A stretch of DNA of 64,000 nucleotides from Selenomonadaceae bacterium (GTDB lineage: Bacteria; Bacillota; Negativicutes; Selenomonadales; Selenomonadaceae): contig JAGABT010000016.1 of NCBI GenBank assembly GCA_017614505.1, positions 186,001-250,000 of the forward strand, in the 5' to 3' direction. A program made the translations under genes and the position numbers. The notes below the pieces were generated by a model. It made no database searches, was not told the origin of the DNA, and saw nothing but the letters and a program-made list of their open reading frames with translations. Below, in pieces: positions 1-8,487 of the stretch. How positions within the stretch are numbered: position 1 is the first letter of the stretch; each line of letters begins with the position of its first letter.

Positions 1-639
1 ATAACCATTCGCCTTAGCCAGCTTCGCGCAGGCGGCGCCAATGTCTCCGACGAAACTCCACGGCTTAGCGGCGGCAATTCCAACTTCCATAATTTCTCGC
101 GTGACTTCGATTAACTTTCGAGCGTCATCGGAAATTTCGCCGACCCAAAACATTCGCGAGGCGTCAGCAAAGTAGCCGTCCAAATCCGTGGTAATGTCGA
201 TGTTCAGAATATCGCCGTCCCTGAGAATTTCGCCCTTCGACGGAATGCCGTGGCAGACGACGTTGTTCAACGAAATGCAAATGCTCTTCGGGAAGCCTTC
301 AAAGTCCAGACAGCTGGGGTGCGCGCCGTGGCTGACAATAAATTCATGAACAGCGTCGTTAATTTCCAGCGTGCTGATACCGGCTTTGACGAGCGTGCCA
401 GCCAAATCCAGCGCGCCGGTATTTATCACAGCCGCCCGCTTAATTCCTTCAACGTCGGCGGCGTTGTTAATAATCCTGTGCGGCGGGCGAATCTGGCTCT
501 TAGTAACGTCGAACTTAATCGCGTCAATGCGCTCGTCAAAATCAAGGTGGCACTTTTTATATTTTTTACCGCTGCCGCACCAGCACAAATCGTTCCTCTT
601 CACGCGGCGAATCATCTCCCTGAAAAAATTTTTAATCAT
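1..639 (-). CDS. map: Methionine aminopeptidase with N-terminal SEC-C zinc motif (partial)
   Basis: Removes the initiator methionine from new proteins in the cytoplasm using two metal ions. The visible 213 codons start at the ATG whose complement is 637-639. An N-terminal SEC-C motif (CWCGSGKKYKKCH, residues 19-31), typical of a subset of type I enzymes in Firmicutes, precedes the pita-bread fold. The substrate-pocket segment with VCHGIPS is present, as is the first metal ligand region NIDITTDLDGYFADASRMF. The remaining ligands lie beyond base 1. The start overlaps the stop of the upstream glycosyltransferase (ATGA), so the two genes are co-transcribed. Confidence 0.95.
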   Translation of the reverse strand, partial: MIKNFFREMIRRVKRNDLCWCGSGKKYKKCHLDFDERIDAIKFDVTKSQIRPPHRIINNAADVEGIKRAAVINTGALDLAGTLVKAGISTLEINDAVHEFIVSHGAHPSCLDFEGFPKSICISLNNVVCHGIPSKGEILRDGDILNIDITTDLDGYFADASRMFWVGEISDDARKLIEVTREIMEVGIAAAKPWSFVGDIGAACAKLAKANGY

Positions 640-1562
640 TTTTGCGAATAAAGCTGCAGGAGCGTGGCGACGAACGGCGCGTTCTGCGCGAAATCCGGCG
701 CCAGCGCCTGCGATATTTCTGCCTGCGATTTTCTCTGCAGAATCGGCAGGACGTAACTCCTCAGCGTGTGCCACGTCCAGAATCTCAGCACGTCCGCCGT
801 GAACTCCGCGTCACCCAGCGGCGAAAGTTTTTCCAGAATGTGTTTGTGCAGCGCGAGGATTGACTGAAGATTTTTTGCCAGTCGCGCAGGATTTTGCGTC
901 GTGGAACCTTTGTACGCCCGCCAAATGTAAAACGGCTCTGAAACTTTGAAAATTTTCCCCGTCGCGCAGAGTACGTCGAAGTTGAAGAATACATCTTCCG
1001 CCGCTGCCGCCGGAAATTTTATCCCGTTCGCCAGCAGAAATTCACGCCGGTACAGGAAAAGCCACGGCGCGATATGCATTCCGCCGCGCAGAAATTCCTG
1101 ATAAAGCCGAGTCTGTAAATCCGCCGAGACCGTTGAGTTTTGCATTTCCTGCAGTTCCAGTTTTATTTCGTCAGCGTTGGGAGCGTCAAGATTCTGAGAC
1201 TCGTACCACTTCGTTGCGTTGACGGCATCGGCAGAATTTTTTACAGCGGCGTTAAACAGAATTTCCAGGCCGCGCTCCAGTAAAACATCGTCGTCGTCCA
1301 TGAAGTAAACGTATTCGCCCTGCGCCGCGTCAAATCCAACGTTCCTCGCCGCGCCAGGCGTACCCAGATTTTTTTCGTTCCGCAGAATTTTTATCCGCGC
1401 ATCGTCAAAACTTTCCGCAACCGCCAGCGTCCCGTCCGTCGAGCAGTCGTCCACCAGTATCAGCTCGAAATCTTTGAACGTCTGCTCCAATACCGACCGC
1501 ACGCTCAGTTCCAAAAATCTTTCGGCGTTGTAAAGCGGCATCACCACTGAAATTTTCGCCAA
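636..1562 (-). CDS. Family 2 glycosyltransferase
   Basis: A 308-residue GT-A fold glycosyltransferase. It opens with KISVVMPLYNAERF, followed by the nucleotide-sugar motif VDDCSTDGT and the acidic metal-binding motif YFMDDDD. The donor and acceptor cannot be read from the sequence; such enzymes usually build polysaccharides or lipid-linked glycans on the inner face of the membrane. The TTG start at 1562 was chosen over upstream in-frame starts because GAGGAG lies 8 nt before it and the GT2 fold begins directly after it. It overlaps map by 4 bp. Confidence 0.88.
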   Translation of the reverse strand: MAKISVVMPLYNAERFLELSVRSVLEQTFKDFELILVDDCSTDGTLAVAESFDDARIKILRNEKNLGTPGAARNVGFDAAQGEYVYFMDDDDVLLERGLEILFNAAVKNSADAVNATKWYESQNLDAPNADEIKLELQEMQNSTVSADLQTRLYQEFLRGGMHIAPWLFLYRREFLLANGIKFPAAAAEDVFFNFDVLCATGKIFKVSEPFYIWRAYKGSTTQNPARLAKNLQSILALHKHILEKLSPLGDAEFTADVLRFWTWHTLRSYVLPILQRKSQAEISQALAPDFAQNAPFVATLLQLYSQK

Positions 1563-1587
1563 TAAAATCACTCCTCGTTCCAAAAAT

Positions 1588-1616
1588 ATTTTACCCACTG
1601 CCGCCGAAATTGTAAA
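1588..1616 (-). promoter_or_regulatory. Sigma-A promoter for the glycosyltransferase-map operon
   Basis: Read on the minus strand: TTTACA (1611-1616), 17-bp spacer, TAAAAT (1588-1593), about 25 bp upstream of the TTG start at 1562. Confidence 0.6.
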
Positions 1617-1624
1617 GCCAATTC

Positions 1625-1653
1625 TTGACACTGCCGCCGCGTTGTTATATATT
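1625..1653 (+). promoter_or_regulatory. Sigma-A promoter for the deacetylase gene
   Basis: TTGACA (1625-1630), 17-bp spacer, TATATT (1648-1653), 64 bp before the start at 1718. It diverges from the minus-strand promoter at 1588-1616. Confidence 0.7.
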
Positions 1654-1717
1654 ATCGCAAACTGGAAATGAAAAATTCATGAAAGATTTTTTGGGGGGAT
1701 TGAGGGGGAAATTTTCA

Positions 1718-2554
1718 ATGAAGCGACTGCTGATATTTTTGGTGCTGCTGATAGCGGCGGCGGGTTCGTACATTTCGTGGCTGTTCCAGCGGGACGCGGA
1801 CGGCGTACCGATTCTGACGTATTATCAGGTGAACGACATCGACCAGAATGACAGGACGCTGACGGTGGAGCAGTTCGACGCGCAGATGAATTATCTGGTA
1901 AACAACGGCTACAATATTCTGACGCCATCGGAACTTCTGGACGCGTGGCAGAGCGGCGGCAGCGTTCCCAGTAATTCCGTGGTGATAACCTTCGACGACG
2001 GACACGTTGACGCCTACAAAAATGTTTTCCCGATTCTGCAGAAGTACAACGTCCGCGCGACTTTTTTCATCACGACGGATTTTATCAACCTGTATCCGAC
2101 CTATCTGACGTGGGATCAGATTCGCGAAATGCAGGCGAGCGGGCTGGTGGACATCGAAAGCCACACGCTCAATCAACGAATACTGACGGAAATTCGTTCG
2201 CGAGACAAAATCTGGGATCAGCTTTACGGCTCGAAGCAGGCGATTGAATGGTACCTTAAAAAGCCGGCGAACTTTATCGCGTACCCTGGCGGAAGGTATT
2301 CGCTGGAAACCGAAGCAATTTCAAAGGAAGCAGGCTATCGCGCGGCTTTCACGACGAATTACGGCTTAGCGTTCAACGCGCCAGAAACTTACGTGTTCGA
2401 CAGGATACAGATTTTCGGCGCAAATTCCCATACGCTGCTGCGATTCAAAATGCGGCTGAACGGCGCGCCGATAATCGCTCCGCTGACGCGAATGAAAGAG
2501 CAAATTGCCGAGGACGGCAACCCTGAAGTTGCAGATTTAATCTGGATACCGTGA
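1718..2554 (+). CDS. Membrane-anchored polysaccharide deacetylase (NodB/CE4 family)
   Basis: A 278-residue protein with an uncleaved N-terminal membrane segment ([20 protein letters not shown]) and an extracytoplasmic CE4 NodB domain. Motif 1 is intact (ITFDDGHVD), as is motif 3 (AYPGGRYS). Motif 2 reads ESHTLNQ instead of the usual SHTxxH, so the second metal-binding histidine is replaced. Family members remove N-acetyl groups from peptidoglycan or other polysaccharides with a divalent metal; the altered motif may change metal use. The ATG at 1718 follows GAGGGGG by about 8 nt; an upstream ATG at 1680 has no better ribosome site. Confidence 0.88.
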   Translation: MKRLLIFLVLLIAAAGSYISWLFQRDADGVPILTYYQVNDIDQNDRTLTVEQFDAQMNYLVNNGYNILTPSELLDAWQSGGSVPSNSVVITFDDGHVDAYKNVFPILQKYNVRATFFITTDFINLYPTYLTWDQIREMQASGLVDIESHTLNQRILTEIRSRDKIWDQLYGSKQAIEWYLKKPANFIAYPGGRYSLETEAISKEAGYRAAFTTNYGLAFNAPETYVFDRIQIFGANSHTLLRFKMRLNGAPIIAPLTRMKEQIAEDGNPEVADLIWIP

Positions 2555-2565
2555 GGCGAATCGAA

Positions 2566-3387
2566 ATGAATTTTGCAAATCTTACTACCGAAAAGCGCAA
2601 CCCCGCGTCGGCGAATATCGACAAATGCTCGACTCTCGAAATGGTCAAAATTATCAACGACGAAGATAAGAAAGTCGCGCTGGCTGTCGAAAAAGTTCTG
2701 CCGCAAATCGCCAGCGCCGTCGATTTAATCGCGCAGAAAATTTCAGACGGCGGGCGGCTTTTCTACATTGGCGCCGGTACTTCCGGCAGGCTCGGCGTCC
2801 TTGACGCGTCCGAATGTCCCCCTACTTTCGGCGTGCAGGCGGAGCTTGTGCAGGGAATTATTGCCGGTGGAAATTTCGCGCTGACCAACGCTGTCGAAGG
2901 TGCCGAGGACGATACAAACGCCGCCGCCGTTGACCTTGACGCCAGAAATTTTTCCGCCGCAGACGTTCTGGCTGGTATCGCCGCTTCCGGCAGGACGCCT
3001 TACGTTCTCAGCGCGATTGAGTACGCGAAAAAAATTGGCGCCAGTACCGTCGGAATTTCCTGCGTCGAAAATTCTGCGTTAGGTCAAATCGTCGACATTG
3101 CGATAACGCCAGTCACCGGCGCCGAAGTTATCACCGGCTCTACGCGCCTCAAAGCCGGAACTGCAACCAAACTCGTGCTGAACACGCTGACAACCGGCGC
3201 CATGATTCGCCTCGGCAAGGTTTACGGCAATCTGATGGTGGACGTTCGCGCCACGAACGACAAACTGCGCGACCGCGCCCGCAGGATTGTTATCGCCGCC
3301 ACGAACTGCACCGACGCGCAGGCTGTCGACGCGCTTGAAAAATGCGGCGGACATGCAAAAAGCGCCATAGATTTTCTAAAAGCTTAA
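2566..3387 (+). CDS. murQ: N-acetylmuramic acid 6-phosphate etherase MurQ
   Basis: Cleaves the D-lactyl ether of MurNAc-6-phosphate to give GlcNAc-6-phosphate and lactate, in cytoplasmic cell-wall recycling. This 273-residue protein (E. coli MurQ has 298) has the SIS-domain sugar-phosphate site [16 protein letters not shown] followed by CPPTFG, the family signature carrying the catalytic Glu. [16 protein letters not shown]-type residues ([17 protein letters not shown]) near residue 190 are also conserved. The ATG at 2566 lies 9 nt after GAGG; a GTG at 2551 overlapping the deacetylase stop is possible but has no ribosome site. Its neighbour mupG supplies MurNAc-6P, so the two form one pathway. 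Confidence 0.95.
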   Translation: MNFANLTTEKRNPASANIDKCSTLEMVKIINDEDKKVALAVEKVLPQIASAVDLIAQKISDGGRLFYIGAGTSGRLGVLDASECPPTFGVQAELVQGIIAGGNFALTNAVEGAEDDTNAAAVDLDARNFSAADVLAGIAASGRTPYVLSAIEYAKKIGASTVGISCVENSALGQIVDIAITPVTGAEVITGSTRLKAGTATKLVLNTLTTGAMIRLGKVYGNLMVDVRATNDKLRDRARRIVIAATNCTDAQAVDALEKCGGHAKSAIDFLKA

Positions 3388-3400
3388 AGTAAAAGCTTAA

Positions 3401-3512
3401 AGACGCGCCCCATGGATGGGGCGCCGGCCGTCACAGGTCGCCGGAAGCGACCTATGCGGCCGAGCTTTCTTTGGTTACTTTCTTTCTCGAAAGAAAGTGA
3501 CACATAAACACA
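3401..3512 (+). repeat. Interspersed palindromic repeat, copy A
   Basis: Lies between murQ and mupG. Its parts, in order, are a GCGCCCCATGGATGGGGCGC palindrome, the hairpin AGGTCGC-CGGAA-GCGACCT, and a T/A-rich hairpin with arms ACTTTCTTT/AAAGAAAGT. The same modules recur in copies B, C, D, E and F, all between genes. It may act as a transcription terminator or RNA-stabilising element inside the murQ-mupG unit. Confidence 0.85.
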
Positions 3513-3548
3513 AAAAACGCAAAAATTTTTCGTTAGAGGGGAGACACA

Positions 3549-4598
3549 ATGCAAAATGGAATTTCTGTTTACGCGGGAATCGGCTACAAGATTGGTGAGA
3601 ATCTTTCGCTCATTCAGAGTGCGGCTGAGCTTGGGCTGAAGAGACTTTTTACTTCGACGCACATTCCCGAATCGCTCAAGGACGCCGACAATTTTTTCAA
3701 CGACTTCGCGGAAATTGTAACTGCCGCCGCCACGCACGGCTTTGAAATTATTCTTGACGTTAATCCCGAAAATATCAGCGAGTTCGATTTGGACGGGCTT
3801 ATTCTGCGCCTCGACGACGGATTTAATCCCGCGCAGATTGTAGAGCTCAGCAAAAAGCGCAGGGTTCAGCTGAACGCGTCGACAGTCACCAGCGAATTTC
3901 TCACGAAGCTTTTAAATCTTGGCGCGGATTTCAAAAACATTTCGGCGCTGCACAATTTTTATCCGCAGGTTCACACAGGGCTGGACACGTACTTTTTCAC
4001 CGAGCAGAACAAGCTCCTGCACGATTTTGAAATTGAAGTCGGCGCATTCGTACCCACGCTCGACGGCAAGCGGCGTCCGCCTTTTGGTGAAGGTCTGCCA
4101 ACGGTTGAAGACTGCCGGAATTTCACCACGGATTTGGCGGCAAGATTCATGGCGGCGCTCGGCGCTGATTTTATTATCGTTGGCGACGGCTTGCCGACCG
4201 AGGACGAATGCAAGGCGCTGGCTAATGTCCGCGAAGATGAAGTTATCATGCGCGCGCGGCTTTTAACCGACGACGAAACAAGCATTGACATTTTGAACAA
4301 CAGCTTTACGCGCCGTCCTGACGTTTCCAAATCGGTGATTCGCGCAGTCGAAGGGCGCCAGTTCCTTAAAAATTCCGGCGGCACGATTGAACCCGACGGC
4401 TTTCCCGTTGAGCGCAGTTTCGGCGACGTGACGATAGCCAATGACCATTTCGGACGCTACGCCGGAGAAGTTCAAATAGTCGATAACAATTTGCCCGCCG
4501 ATTCACGTGTTAATACCGTTGCTAAAATTATCGAAGAAGAAATTTTTTTGACGAGTTATATCCGCCCGCGCCAGAAATTTTCACTGAGATTTATTTGA
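3549..4598 (+). CDS. mupG: DUF871/MupG family 6-phospho-N-acetylmuramidase
   Basis: A 349-residue member of the DUF871 (MupG) family: an N-terminal TIM-barrel of about 230 residues starting NGISVYAGIGYKIGEN, then a small C-terminal domain. The characterised family member, S. aureus MupG, hydrolyses MurNAc-6P-GlcNAc to MurNAc-6P and GlcNAc in the cytoplasm. Placement directly after murQ, which consumes MurNAc-6P, supports this role here. The ATG follows AGAGGGGAG by about 7 nt. Family assignment is strong; the exact substrate is inferred from context. Confidence 0.9.
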   Translation: MQNGISVYAGIGYKIGENLSLIQSAAELGLKRLFTSTHIPESLKDADNFFNDFAEIVTAAATHGFEIILDVNPENISEFDLDGLILRLDDGFNPAQIVELSKKRRVQLNASTVTSEFLTKLLNLGADFKNISALHNFYPQVHTGLDTYFFTEQNKLLHDFEIEVGAFVPTLDGKRRPPFGEGLPTVEDCRNFTTDLAARFMAALGADFIIVGDGLPTEDECKALANVREDEVIMRARLLTDDETSIDILNNSFTRRPDVSKSVIRAVEGRQFLKNSGGTIEPDGFPVERSFGDVTIANDHFGRYAGEVQIVDNNLPADSRVNTVAKIIEEEIFLTSYIRPRQKFSLRFI

Positions 4599-4614
4599 TG
4601 TGGAGGAACTGGCG

Positions 4615-5376
4615 ATGAAAAAAAATGCATTCGCTTTAACTTTTATTTTAATTTTTATCTGCACTCATAGCTTCGCCTCGCCGACGCTTTCGCTCAACGA
4701 TAAGGGCAAAGATGTTTTGACGTTACAGAAAAAATTGTACGTCATCGGCTACGAAATTACCGAACTAGACGGCGAATTTGGCGAAGAGACTCAGCGCGCA
4801 GTTGAAGCCTTTCAGGAAGACAACGATTTGACCGTAACCGGCGTCGTCACCAACGCTACCTGGCGCGCGCTCAAAAAAGCCAAGCCTGTCAAGGGCAGAA
4901 AAATTTCCGACCTTAAAATGGTTGACATAAATACGCTGACCAAGCCGAAGCCGAAAGAAACTGCCGAAAGCGATATTGTACCCTACGGCGAAACTTTTAT
5001 CACCGTCGAGGAGGGCGAGGCGATTGTTGCCAGCGCGAAAGAATTTATGGGCGTTCCCTACGTTTTCGGCGGCACGTCGCCCAGCGGCTTTGACTGCTCA
5101 GGATTCGTGCAGTACGTTTTCCGGCAGAACGGCTACGAAATTCCACGGCTGGCGGACGAACAGTACCTGCTCGGAATTGCCGCTAAGACTTCGCAGCTGA
5201 ACGTTGGCGATTTAGTTTTTTTCTCAACGTACATGGAAGGCGCGTCGCACTGCGGCTTTTACGTCGGCGACGGAAATTTCCTGCACACTTCGTCAAGCAA
5301 GGGCGTCCGAATTGATTCTCTGAGCAATGTTTACTGGAAACCGAAATTTTTGGGCGGGCGGAAAATTACCTACTGA
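4615..5376 (+). CDS. Secreted NlpC/P60 peptidoglycan endopeptidase with PG-binding domain
   Basis: A 253-residue exported protein: signal peptide (about residues 1-23, ending SFASP), a peptidoglycan-binding type 1 repeat (LQKKLYVIGYEITELDGEFG, about 30-90), a linker, then an NlpC/P60 cysteine peptidase domain (about 140-253). The nucleophile lies in SGFDCSGFVQYVF, the catalytic His in SHCGFYVG, and a third polar residue in FLHTSS. The family cleaves D-gamma-Glu-diaminopimelate bonds in stem peptides. The ATG at 4615 has GGAGGA 7 nt upstream. It follows mupG by 16 bp, so the operon links wall cleavage to fragment recycling. Confidence 0.93.
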   Translation: MKKNAFALTFILIFICTHSFASPTLSLNDKGKDVLTLQKKLYVIGYEITELDGEFGEETQRAVEAFQEDNDLTVTGVVTNATWRALKKAKPVKGRKISDLKMVDINTLTKPKPKETAESDIVPYGETFITVEEGEAIVASAKEFMGVPYVFGGTSPSGFDCSGFVQYVFRQNGYEIPRLADEQYLLGIAAKTSQLNVGDLVFFSTYMEGASHCGFYVGDGNFLHTSSSKGVRIDSLSNVYWKPKFLGGRKITY

Positions 5377-5426
5377 ATGTTTCACGGAATTTTTCACGTG
5401 AAAACCGGCGTGTAGCAAAAAAATAA

Positions 5427-5498
5427 TGCGCTCGGCGGGAATCGAACCCACGCTTTCAGCTCCGGAGGCTAACGTCCTATCCACTGGACTACGAGCGC
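5427..5498 (-). tRNA. tRNA-Arg (anticodon CCG)
   Basis: On the minus strand a 7-bp acceptor stem (GCGCTCG/CGAGCGC, 5498-5492 with 5434-5428) encloses D, anticodon and T arms. The T loop contains GGTTCGATTCC. The anticodon loop CTCCGGA gives anticodon CCG, which reads CGG. The discriminator base is A and CCA is not encoded. Confidence 0.95.
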
Positions 5499-5510
5499 TT
5501 AACGGCAAAA

Positions 5511-5539
5511 ACTTTAGCACAAAAATCCAGCGCTGTCAA
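5511..5539 (-). promoter_or_regulatory. Promoter of tRNA-Arg(CCG)
   Basis: On the minus strand: TTGACA (5534-5539), 17-bp spacer, TAAAGT (5511-5516), 12 bp before the mature tRNA 5' end. Confidence 0.75.
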
Positions 5540-5559
5540 TAAAAATTCGCGAATTTTTG

Positions 5560-5712
5560 AGGCGCCACATGGACGCACGCGCTTAAGAGGCGCGCCATGG
5601 ACGAATTAGAGGCCGCCCATGGACGGGCGGTCGGCCGTCACAGGTCGCCGGAAGCGACCTATGCGGGCCAGTTTTCTTTGCCAGCGTTTCTTTTTCAAAA
5701 GAAATGCTGAAT
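5560..5712 (+). repeat. Interspersed palindromic repeat, copy B
   Basis: Between tRNA-Arg and mreB. It begins with CATGGACGCACGCGCTTAAG-type iterons, then has GCCGCCCATGGACGGGCGG, the AGGTCGC-CGGAA-GCGACCT hairpin, and a CATTTCTTTT-type tail hairpin (TTTCTTTTTCAAAAGAAA). It ends just before the mreB promoter. Confidence 0.85.
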
Positions 5713-5718
5713 AAAATA

Positions 5719-5746
5719 TTGCAAAGCCTGTGAAATGTGATAAAAT
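5719..5746 (+). promoter_or_regulatory. Promoter of the mreBCD-PBP2 operon
   Basis: TTGCAA (5719-5724), 16-bp spacer, TAAAAT (5741-5746), about 50 bp before mreB. Confidence 0.65.
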
Positions 5747-5797
5747 ACTTGCGCCGAAAAATTAGGCATTTGGTATACGAAGGGAGAATTTTTGTAG

Positions 5798-6835
5798 ATG
5801 TTTGGATTGTTTGGCGGCTCACGCGACATGGGCATTGACCTGGGCACTGCGAACACTCTCGTCCACGTCAAGGGCAAGGGCATCGTTCTACGCGAGCCAT
5901 CCGTCGTTGCAATAGAAAAAGACACCGGCGACGTTCTGGCAGTCGGTGACGAAGCTAAAAAAATGATTGGTCGCACGCCTGGAAATATCGTTGCAATTCG
6001 CCCAATGAAGGACGGCGTTATCGCGGATTTCGACGTGACGCAGAATATGCTGAAATATTTTATCCGCAAAGCGATGAATACCAAATCGTTTATCCGCCCG
6101 CGCGTGGTGGTAGGCGTTCCCTCCGGCGTCACCGAAGTTGAAAAGCGCGCAGTTATCGACGCGGCTCAGCAGGCAGGTGCGCGCGAGGCTTATCTGATTG
6201 AAGAACCAATGGCGGCGGCGATTGGCGCTGGCTTGCCGGTTGAAGAAGCCACGGGAAATATGGTCGTCGACATTGGCGGCGGCACCACCGAAATTGCGGT
6301 TATCTCGCTCGGCGGTATCGTCACCAGCCGCTCCATTCGCATTGGCGGCGACGAAATGGATTCCTCTATCGTGCAGTACATCAAAAAACTTTACAACCTC
6401 ATGATTGGCGAGCGCACCGCCGAGGAAATTAAAATCAAAATCGGCACTGCGATTATCACGCCGAAGACCGAGAAGGAACTTGAAATTCGCGGGCGCGATT
6501 TAGTCAGCGGGCTGCCGAAAAATCTGACGATTAAATCCACTGAAATTCGCGAGGCGCTGGCTGACCCCGTTGATAAGATTGTCAACGCCGTTAAGACGAC
6601 GCTCGAACGCACTCCGCCGGAACTCGCCGCTGATATTATGGATCATGGAATTATGATGACCGGCGGCGGCGCGCTTTTAGCCAATATCGATAAGCTCATT
6701 GCCACGGAAACTGGTATGCCCGTCATGGTTGCTGACGACCCGCTCAGCTGCGTTGGCGAAGGCACAGGGCGCTCGCTCGAAGATTTGAATCTGCTCAAGC
6801 GCGTTGTTATGACTTCCAAAAGATCGAGACAATGA
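5798..6835 (+). CDS. mreB: Rod shape-determining protein MreB
   Basis: Bacterial actin homologue that forms membrane-bound filaments guiding side-wall peptidoglycan synthesis. The 345 residues match the normal length. The actin ATPase motifs are present: phosphate 1 ([12 protein letters not shown]), phosphate 2 ([14 protein letters not shown]) and the adenosine motif ([13 protein letters not shown]). The N-terminal [10 protein letters not shown] resembles a membrane-targeting stretch. It heads an operon with mreC (4-bp ATGA overlap), mreD and PBP2, the elongasome set. Confidence 0.97.
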   Translation: MFGLFGGSRDMGIDLGTANTLVHVKGKGIVLREPSVVAIEKDTGDVLAVGDEAKKMIGRTPGNIVAIRPMKDGVIADFDVTQNMLKYFIRKAMNTKSFIRPRVVVGVPSGVTEVEKRAVIDAAQQAGAREAYLIEEPMAAAIGAGLPVEEATGNMVVDIGGGTTEIAVISLGGIVTSRSIRIGGDEMDSSIVQYIKKLYNLMIGERTAEEIKIKIGTAIITPKTEKELEIRGRDLVSGLPKNLTIKSTEIREALADPVDKIVNAVKTTLERTPPELAADIMDHGIMMTGGGALLANIDKLIATETGMPVMVADDPLSCVGEGTGRSLEDLNLLKRVVMTSKRSRQ

Positions 6836-7866
6836 TAGTTCGCGGCCGTAAACGAAAGGACAAATCCAACGACAAGCTCGCCGCGATAATTTTCCTGTTC
6901 CTGTTCGTGCTGGGCTCGGTTTTTTTAGTGGCAAAAAGCAACGCGCAAATTCCGGCGGCAGGCAAAACTCTCATGGCGTTCCTTTCGCCTTTTCAGAACA
7001 GTTTTTCCTGGCTGGGAAGTCAGTTCACGGGGCTTAAAGATTCCGTCACCGAAATTCAGAATCTCGAAGAAGAAAATAAAAATCTGCGCGAGGAAGTTGA
7101 GGCTCTGCGCGCGCTTAACCTGAACGCGTCCGAGTCCATTTCCGAAAATCAGCGGCTCCGCGCACTTTTGGGCTACAAACAAAGCGCCACGCAGTTCGAC
7201 CTGGTTGCCGCAAGCATTATCGGGCGCGAATCGGCTACGTGGTCGAGCGTCGTGCTGATTAATCGCGGCACTTTCGACGGCGTTGCGGATAACATGGCTG
7301 TCGTCACGGAACTGGGGCTCGTAGGTCACGTCGTGGAAGCCGGCGTCAACACTTCCAAAGTTCAGCTTTTGCTAGACCCGCGTTCGTCCGTTGGAACGCT
7401 CGTTCAGCGTCCAGATTCGCGCGTTGCCGGTATAGTCGAGGGCGATATTAACAATCCGCAGCAGCCGCAAATGGTCAACATTCCGAAGGACGCGAACGTT
7501 CAGGTCGGCGATATGATTGTTACTTCCGGTTTCGGCGGCGTTTACCCCAAAGGGATTGTCGTCGGCAAGGTGCTGGAAATTCACAACGATGAAGGCGGGC
7601 TTTTAAAACACGCGGTACTTGCAACTTCCGTCAATTTTGAAAAGCTGGAAGATGTCGCCGTGATTGTAAATTCGCGCGAGGCGCCGCCAGAGCCACTGCC
7701 GCCGGTCGTGCAGTCCAACAGCGCGCAGGCAGACCCCGCCGAGGCGGCTAAGCAAATGCAAAAGGCAAAGCAGATTCAGCAGGAAGTTCAGGCGCAGGTT
7801 CGCCAGAAACAGCAGCAACAGCTTGAAGAGGCGCGCCTGCAGCAAAATGCCGGCGGAGGTAATTGA
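6832..7866 (+). CDS. mreC: Rod shape-determining protein MreC
   Basis: Bitopic elongasome scaffold of 344 residues. A basic N-terminus (RGRKRKDK) is followed by one membrane segment (about 17-35), a periplasmic coiled coil (about 70-105, with [19 protein letters not shown]), and the beta-barrel pair characteristic of MreC (about 110-275). The C-terminus is an extended Gln/Ala-rich helix ([20 protein letters not shown] and beyond), longer than in many homologues. It overlaps mreB by 4 bp. Confidence 0.95.
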   Translation: MIVRGRKRKDKSNDKLAAIIFLFLFVLGSVFLVAKSNAQIPAAGKTLMAFLSPFQNSFSWLGSQFTGLKDSVTEIQNLEEENKNLREEVEALRALNLNASESISENQRLRALLGYKQSATQFDLVAASIIGRESATWSSVVLINRGTFDGVADNMAVVTELGLVGHVVEAGVNTSKVQLLLDPRSSVGTLVQRPDSRVAGIVEGDINNPQQPQMVNIPKDANVQVGDMIVTSGFGGVYPKGIVVGKVLEIHNDEGGLLKHAVLATSVNFEKLEDVAVIVNSREAPPEPLPPVVQSNSAQADPAEAAKQMQKAKQIQQEVQAQVRQKQQQQLEEARLQQNAGGGN

Positions 7867-7944
7867 TTCGCTGGCGTTTGCGCATTGGAAATTTCGGCGC
7901 GTGACTTCGTACAGCGAAAAATTTTTCAGCGGAGGTAGGGAGCG

Positions 7945-8439
7945 TTGAAAATCGTCATCTCGTGGACAATCCTGATTGTTTTGATGTACACCCTGCAAAC
8001 TTCCCTGCTGCCGTTTTTCGGCTACAACGGCGTCAGCGCGAATCTGATGCTGCTTTTGACGGTCTCGACGGCTTTTGTTTACGGACACCGGCAGGGAATT
8101 TTAATGGGGCTGATAACCGGCACGCTCCAGGATTTTACCACGGGGAGTTTTTTCGGCTGCACGATTCTGAGCTACATGATAATCGCGCTGTTCTTCGGGA
8201 AATTTTCCGACCGCTTCTTCAAGGAGCAAATTTTTTTTCCAATGCTAAGCGCGCCAATCGCCGCAATAATGCACTTTTTCATCATGACGGCGCTGTTATT
8301 TCTGCTGGGGTACAGGCTGGATCTGGTGCACACGATTCAGACGATTTTGCAGCCGCTGATAGTCTACCAGATAATTTTTTCGTGGATAGTCCACAAAATT
8401 GTTTACAGTTTTTACAAATTCACTGAGCGGCATGGCTAG
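7945..8439 (+). CDS. mreD: Rod shape-determining protein MreD
   Basis: A 164-residue, very hydrophobic protein with about five membrane helices, matching MreD in length and in its position between mreC and PBP2. It starts at TTG, 9 nt after GGAGG; there is no suitable ATG nearby. It is an integral membrane partner of the elongasome. Assignment rests on context plus the family-typical pattern, since MreD is poorly conserved. Confidence 0.9.
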   Translation: MKIVISWTILIVLMYTLQTSLLPFFGYNGVSANLMLLLTVSTAFVYGHRQGILMGLITGTLQDFTTGSFFGCTILSYMIIALFFGKFSDRFFKEQIFFPMLSAPIAAIMHFFIMTALLFLLGYRLDLVHTIQTILQPLIVYQIIFSWIVHKIVYSFYKFTERHG

Positions 8440-8487
8440 GGCGTTTTGGTTGAAACCGAAACGTTTTTTAATTTGGGGGTGGTTTTA

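Noticed and set aside
5377-5426. Palindrome TTTTCACGTGAAAA after the NlpC/P60 gene as a terminator
   Set aside because: The stem is A/T-rich with no loop and no following T-run on the plus strand; it may be a chance palindrome or protein site.
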